A stretch of DNA of 64,000 nt from Aeromonas piscicola (GTDB lineage: Bacteria > Pseudomonadota > Gammaproteobacteria > Enterobacterales > Aeromonadaceae), in NCBI RefSeq assembly GCF_000820005.1, contig NZ_CDBL01000073.1:287947-351946 (forward strand). The letters run 5' to 3'. Below are positions 60,257-64,000 of this stretch, one piece after another. The translations under genes and the position numbers were made by a program. The notes beneath the pieces are model-generated. The model was not told where the DNA came from, made no database searches, and saw nothing but the letters and a program-made list of their open reading frames with translations. The first letter of the stretch is position 1. Every line of letters begins with the position of its first letter.

Positions 60257-63132
60257 TGGAACTCAACTTTACCCTGAACGGTGCCCTGCGTACCGTCATC
60301 TGCAAAGCCGGTGACAATGCCCAGCGGGTGCTGTTCAACCAGTGCCGGATGCATTCGGTGCGCAACAGCGACGACGGCTTCGGTTTCGCCGGCTCCGACG
60401 CCATTCTCTTCAACGGCAAGGTGATCAACGCCTCTCTGCTGATCGCCGCCCAGCTGGAGGGGGCGCAGGTACGCACCGCCGAATCGCTGGGCAGCTGGAA
60501 CCAGCTCAGCCTGGTACAGCAGGCGATGGTGGATGTGGGGGTGGTGCAGTCCGGTTACAACGATCCGGCCGCCGCGCTCATCGTCACCGACCTGCTTGAT
60601 CGCCACCCCGAGCCCACCCGTGATCAAATCGACGATGCACTCTCTGGCCTGTTTCACCGCGATGGCGGTTACCAGCAGTTCTATCAGGCCATCGAGCTTG
60701 CCTGCTCACGGATGAAGGATCCCGATTATCTGTGCCAGATCGCCCCGGAGTTTCGCGATGATCTGCGCCATATCGGCAAGAGCTGCCCGAAAGTGGACGC
60801 CGCCAAGATGGTGCAGGCCAAGCCCTGCTATGTGGAAGACAGGGTTACCGAAGATGCGTTGATCATCAAGATGCTGCGAAGCCCCCATCCCCATGCGGTG
60901 ATCACCAAACTCGACGTGAGCCGCGCGCAAGCGCTGCCGGGTGTGGTGCATGTCATTACCTATCTCAACTGCCCGGATGTGTTTTACACCCCGGGTGGCC
61001 AGAGCGCCCCCGAGCCGTCACCGCTCGATCGCCGCATGTTCAGCCGCAAGGTGCGCCACGTGGGGGACAGGGTCGCCGCTGTGGTGGCCGAGAGTGAAGC
61101 GGTCGCGCTGGCGGCCCTGAAACTCATCGAGGTCGAATATCAGGTATTGCCTTCGGTCATGAACATAGACCAGGCGATGGCCCCCAATGCACCCCTGGTG
61201 CACGACGAACCCATTATCTATATGGCCGGGGCGCCTGCGGATCTGGAGCAGCAGAACGCCTGCTCGGTGCGTCGTGGCGACGAGCACATGATCATCAACT
61301 TCCCCATCGGCTCCCGCCCGCACGAGAACCTGGCCGCCAGCGTCCATGGCCAGATCGGTGACGTGGCAAAAGGGTTTGCCGAGGCGGACGAGATTGTCGA
61401 GCGCACCTACGAATCGACCCAGGCCCAGCAGTGCCCGACCGAACCGCACATCTGTTTTACCTACATGGATGGGGATCGTCTGGTCATTCACGCCTCCACC
61501 CAGGTGCCGTGGCACGTGCGCCGTCAGGTGGCGCGCATCGTCGGCCTCAAGCAACATCAGGTGCACGTGATCAAGGAGCGGGTAGGGGGCGGCTTTGGCT
61601 CCAAGCAGGACATCCTGCTGGAAGAGGTGTGCGCCTGGGCGACCAAGGTCACCGGCCGTCCGGTCACCTTCCGCTACACCCGTGAAGAGGAGTTCATCAG
61701 CAACACCTCTCGTCACGTGGCCAAGGTGAAGGTGAAAGTGGGGGCCAAAAAAGATGGCACCATCACCGCCATCGAGATGGATTTTCGGGCCAACACCGGC
61801 CCGTACGGCAACCACTCCCTGACGGTGCCGAGCAACGGCCCGGCGCTCTCTTTGCCGCTCTACCCGTGCGACAACGTGCGCTTTACCGTCAACACCTACT
61901 ACAGCAACATCTGTCCAACTGGCGCCTATCAGGGTTACGGTGCGCCCAAGGGCAACTTCGCGCTGACCATGGCCATTGCGGAACTTGCCGAGAAACTGGG
62001 GATCGATCAGCTCGACATGGTGGAGCACAACCGGGTGCACGAAGGGGACATCCTCAAGGTGCTGGGGGCCATTGGCGAGGGCAAGATGCCGACTTCTGTG
62101 CCCCACGCCGCCAGCTGCGCACTCGAGCCCATCCTCAAGCAGGGTCGCGAGCTCATCGCGTGGGATAGCCCCAAACCCGCTGAAGGTGATTGGCGCATCG
62201 GTCGTGGCGTCGCCATCATCATGCAAAAATCGGGGATCCCCGATATCGATCAGGCCAACTGCATGGTCAAGCTGGAATCGGACGGCACCTTTATTGTCCA
62301 CTCAGGTGGCGCCGATATCGGTACAGGTCTGGATACAGTGGTGGCCAAGCTGACCGCCGAGGTGCTCGGTTGCCCGCTCAGCGATGTGCATGTGATCTCC
62401 GGCGACACCGATCACGCCCTGTTCGACAAGGGGGCCTACGCCTCGTCCGGTACCTGCTTCTCCGGCAACGCGGCCAAGATGGCGGCCGAGAACCTCAAGG
62501 CGAAGATCCTGCTGCACGGCGCCGCCATGCTGGGCGAGCCGGTAGAAGATGTGGAGCTGGAGTTCCCGGGCCTGGTGCGTGGCAAGCTGGGGGAGGTCTC
62601 CTTTGCCAAGATCGCCCACAAGTCGGAGACCGGCACCGGTTTTGGCATTCTGGTGGGCACCGCCAGCTACATCACCTCTGAGCTCGCCTTCCCGTATGGC
62701 GCCAACTTCGCCGAGGTGGCGGTCAACGTCAGAACCGGCCAGATCCGTCTCGACAAGTTCTACGCCCTGCTCGACTGCGGCACCCCCATCAACCCGGAAC
62801 TGGCGCTCGGTCAGATCTACGGGGCGACCATGCGGGCCATCGGTCACACCATGACGGAGGAGATCTGCTACGACGGCAAGGGCATTCCGCTCACCCGGGA
62901 TCTGAAGAGCTATGGCGCGCCCAAGATTGGCGACATTCCGCGCGATTTTCGGGCCTTCCTGGTGCCGAGTGATGACAAGGTCGGCCCTTACGGCGCCAAG
63001 TCCATCTCGGAGATCGGGGTGAACGGGGCAGCGCCTGCCATCGCCACCGCCATCCATGACGCCTGCGGTGTCTGGCTGCGCAAATGGCACTTCACGCCGG
63101 AACAGATCCTGCGCGAACTGGGCAAGCTGTAG
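60253..63132 (+). CDS. xdhD: XdhD, molybdenum hydroxylase catalytic subunit
   Basis: 959 residues, GGAGG 7 nt before the ATG. The N-terminal region (about 1-150) has the shape of a [2Fe-2S] ferredoxin domain plus linker, but the cysteine motif is replaced (RNSDDGFGFAGSDAILFNG, residues 37-55), so it probably carries no cluster. The Mo domains (about 170-959) show GGFGSKQDILLEE, GAYQGYGAPKGNFALTMA, GGADIGTGLDT, SGDTDHALFDKG and the catalytic Glu at about 920 in KSISEIGVNGAAPA. It oxidises purines such as hypoxanthine or xanthine, probably with a labile selenium on Mo, given YqeB and YqeC. It has no in-frame TGA, so no selenocysteine. Confidence 0.93.
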   Translation: MMELNFTLNGALRTVICKAGDNAQRVLFNQCRMHSVRNSDDGFGFAGSDAILFNGKVINASLLIAAQLEGAQVRTAESLGSWNQLSLVQQAMVDVGVVQSGYNDPAAALIVTDLLDRHPEPTRDQIDDALSGLFHRDGGYQQFYQAIELACSRMKDPDYLCQIAPEFRDDLRHIGKSCPKVDAAKMVQAKPCYVEDRVTEDALIIKMLRSPHPHAVITKLDVSRAQALPGVVHVITYLNCPDVFYTPGGQSAPEPSPLDRRMFSRKVRHVGDRVAAVVAESEAVALAALKLIEVEYQVLPSVMNIDQAMAPNAPLVHDEPIIYMAGAPADLEQQNACSVRRGDEHMIINFPIGSRPHENLAASVHGQIGDVAKGFAEADEIVERTYESTQAQQCPTEPHICFTYMDGDRLVIHASTQVPWHVRRQVARIVGLKQHQVHVIKERVGGGFGSKQDILLEEVCAWATKVTGRPVTFRYTREEEFISNTSRHVAKVKVKVGAKKDGTITAIEMDFRANTGPYGNHSLTVPSNGPALSLPLYPCDNVRFTVNTYYSNICPTGAYQGYGAPKGNFALTMAIAELAEKLGIDQLDMVEHNRVHEGDILKVLGAIGEGKMPTSVPHAASCALEPILKQGRELIAWDSPKPAEGDWRIGRGVAIIMQKSGIPDIDQANCMVKLESDGTFIVHSGGADIGTGLDTVVAKLTAEVLGCPLSDVHVISGDTDHALFDKGAYASSGTCFSGNAAKMAAENLKAKILLHGAAMLGEPVEDVELEFPGLVRGKLGEVSFAKIAHKSETGTGFGILVGTASYITSELAFPYGANFAEVAVNVRTGQIRLDKFYALLDCGTPINPELALGQIYGATMRAIGHTMTEEICYDGKGIPLTRDLKSYGAPKIGDIPRDFRAFLVPSDDKVGPYGAKSISEIGVNGAAPAIATAIHDACGVWLRKWHFTPEQILRELGKL

Positions 63133-63150
63133 TCACAACAGAGGCAGAGA

Positions 63151-63180
63151 CCGGCAGGGGGGGCAAGCTCCCCCTGCCGG
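63151..63180 (+). terminator. GC-rich hairpin between xdhD and xanQ
   Basis: CCGGCAGGGG and CCCCTGCCGG are perfect complements (10 bp, extended by one G-C pair) with a short loop, followed by ATCAACCC. The missing T tract suggests attenuation or mRNA protection and not a full stop. Confidence 0.5.
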
Positions 63181-63255
63181 ATCAACCCGGCTCACTGTGG
63201 GGTGTGATGCTCCGGGGTTATTGGATCGTTTTCGATACGCCGGGAGTAATGAAGG

Positions 63256-64000
63256 ATGTCTAAGAAATCGCGCAAAGACTCTGATCTTATCTACGCCTTG
63301 GAAGATAAGCCCCCCTTTGGTCAGTCGCTGGTCGGGGCAGTGACCCATCTGCTGGCCATACTGGTTCCTATGGTTGCACCGGCCCTGATCGTCGGGGCAG
63401 CCCTTAATCTTTCCCAAGAGATCACCACCTATCTGGTCTCGATGTCGATGATCGCCTCCGGCATCGGTACCTGGTTGCAAGTGCATCGTTACGGGCCAAT
63501 TGGCTCGGGACTCCTTTCCATCCAGTCGGTCAACTTCTCGTTCGTCACCGTGATGATCTCCATCGGGACCGCCATGGGAAAGGAGGGGATCGACGAAGCC
63601 CAGATCATCTCCTCGTTGATGGGGATCTCCTTCGTCGGAGCCTTTCTGGTGATGGGGGCATCGTTCGTGCTGCCCTATCTGACCCGAGTCATCACCCCCA
63701 CAGTGAGCGGTATCGTGGTGCTGATGATCGGTCTGTGTCTCATCAAGGTCGGCATCATCGACTTTGCAGGCGGTATGGTGGCCAAGAGCAGCGGAACCTT
63801 CGGTAACTATGAAAATCTCGGTGTCGGCTTGCTGGTGTTGGCGGTGGTCATCGGTTTCAACTGCTGCAGGAGCCCACTGCTGCGCATGGGGGGGATCGCC
63901 ATCGGCTTGCTGGTGGGCTATCTGGTCTCCATGATGCTGGGGATGGTGGACTTCTCTGTCTTGCAGGGGTTGCCCCTGATCACCGTACCCATGCTGTTCA
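63256..64000 (+). CDS. xanQ: Xanthine permease XanQ, 3' end cut by window edge
   Basis: The first 248 residues of an NCS2/NAT-family purine:H+ symporter in the inner membrane, running off the window. MSKKSRKDSDLIYALEDKPPFGQSLVGAVTHLLAILVPMV keeps His31, essential in E. coli XanQ, and GSGLLSIQSVNFSFVTVM includes the TM3 QxxNxxF site. TPTVSGIVVLMIGLCLIKVGIIDFAGGMVAKSSGTFGNYENLGVGLLVL is nearly identical to XanQ. GAAGG lies directly before the ATG and GGGAG further up. It supplies the xanthine or hypoxanthine used by the island. YgfU (uric acid) is a less likely alternative. Confidence 0.93.
   Translation, partial: MSKKSRKDSDLIYALEDKPPFGQSLVGAVTHLLAILVPMVAPALIVGAALNLSQEITTYLVSMSMIASGIGTWLQVHRYGPIGSGLLSIQSVNFSFVTVMISIGTAMGKEGIDEAQIISSLMGISFVGAFLVMGASFVLPYLTRVITPTVSGIVVLMIGLCLIKVGIIDFAGGMVAKSSGTFGNYENLGVGLLVLAVVIGFNCCRSPLLRMGGIAIGLLVGYLVSMMLGMVDFSVLQGLPLITVPMLF

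Noticed and set aside
60253-63132. Selenocysteine in XdhD
   Set aside because: The reading frame has no internal TGA. Selenium in this enzyme class is thought to be a labile cofactor ligand, consistent with YqeB and YqeC.

Overview
The window looks like chromosomal DNA of a GC-rich gammaproteobacterium, most likely Aeromonas. This rests on protein similarity recalled from memory, on gene orders shared with Escherichia coli (ribE-mdtK-tRNA-Val; ygeV to xanQ) and on a fad/bat/ECF-sigma order that I recall from Shewanella. No database search was possible. I saw no insertion sequence, integrase, phage gene, CRISPR array or rRNA. Coding density is high, and many intergenic gaps hold clear intrinsic terminators.

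1-16 kb is housekeeping. It holds two tRNA-Val(GAC) genes, the MATE exporter mdtK, yaeP, riboflavin synthase, the HAD phosphatase hxpB, purT, a DMT permease, azoR, a MarR regulator, a UPF0149/ST7-like protein, cvfB, two YciU (DUF440) paralogues around mtgA, the minCDE operon, ycgL and a lytic transglycosylase.

16-24.5 kb is amino-acid and acyl metabolism: two tandem L-serine dehydratases, ppnP, a dicarboxylate/amino-acid symporter, a MerR regulator divergent from an acetyl-CoA acetyltransferase, and an EAL-HDOD signalling protein.

24.5-39.3 kb is a fatty-acid block: two fadL porins, a DUF3379 protein and ECF sigma factor at the end of a six-gene MoxR/DUF58/VWA/BatD operon, then fadIJ. FadR-like sites lie upstream of both fadL genes and of fadI. 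This is followed by a 46-residue membrane protein, yaeQ and an AEC transporter.

41.5-64 kb is the most interesting part, a purine/hydantoin catabolic island with a selenium-linked molybdenum hydroxylase. In order it holds the sigma-54 activator YgeV, YgeW (carbamoyltransferase-like), YgeX (diaminopropionate ammonia-lyase), YgeY, HyuA, YqeA (carbamate kinase), an EamA permease, YqeB and YqeC, MocA, YgfK, SsnA, YgfM, XdhD and the start of the xanthine permease XanQ. The likely flow is purine uptake (XanQ), hydroxylation (XdhD/YgfM, with YgfK as a candidate electron carrier), ring opening (SsnA, HyuA, YgeY), then deamination and carbamoyl transfer (YgeX, YgeW) with ATP recovered by YqeA. Matching inverted repeats of ATTATCA/TGATAAT occur upstream of ygeW and ygfK, each followed about 150-220 bp later by a sigma-54-type promoter. 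I propose them as YgeV enhancer sites that join the two halves of the island into one regulon.
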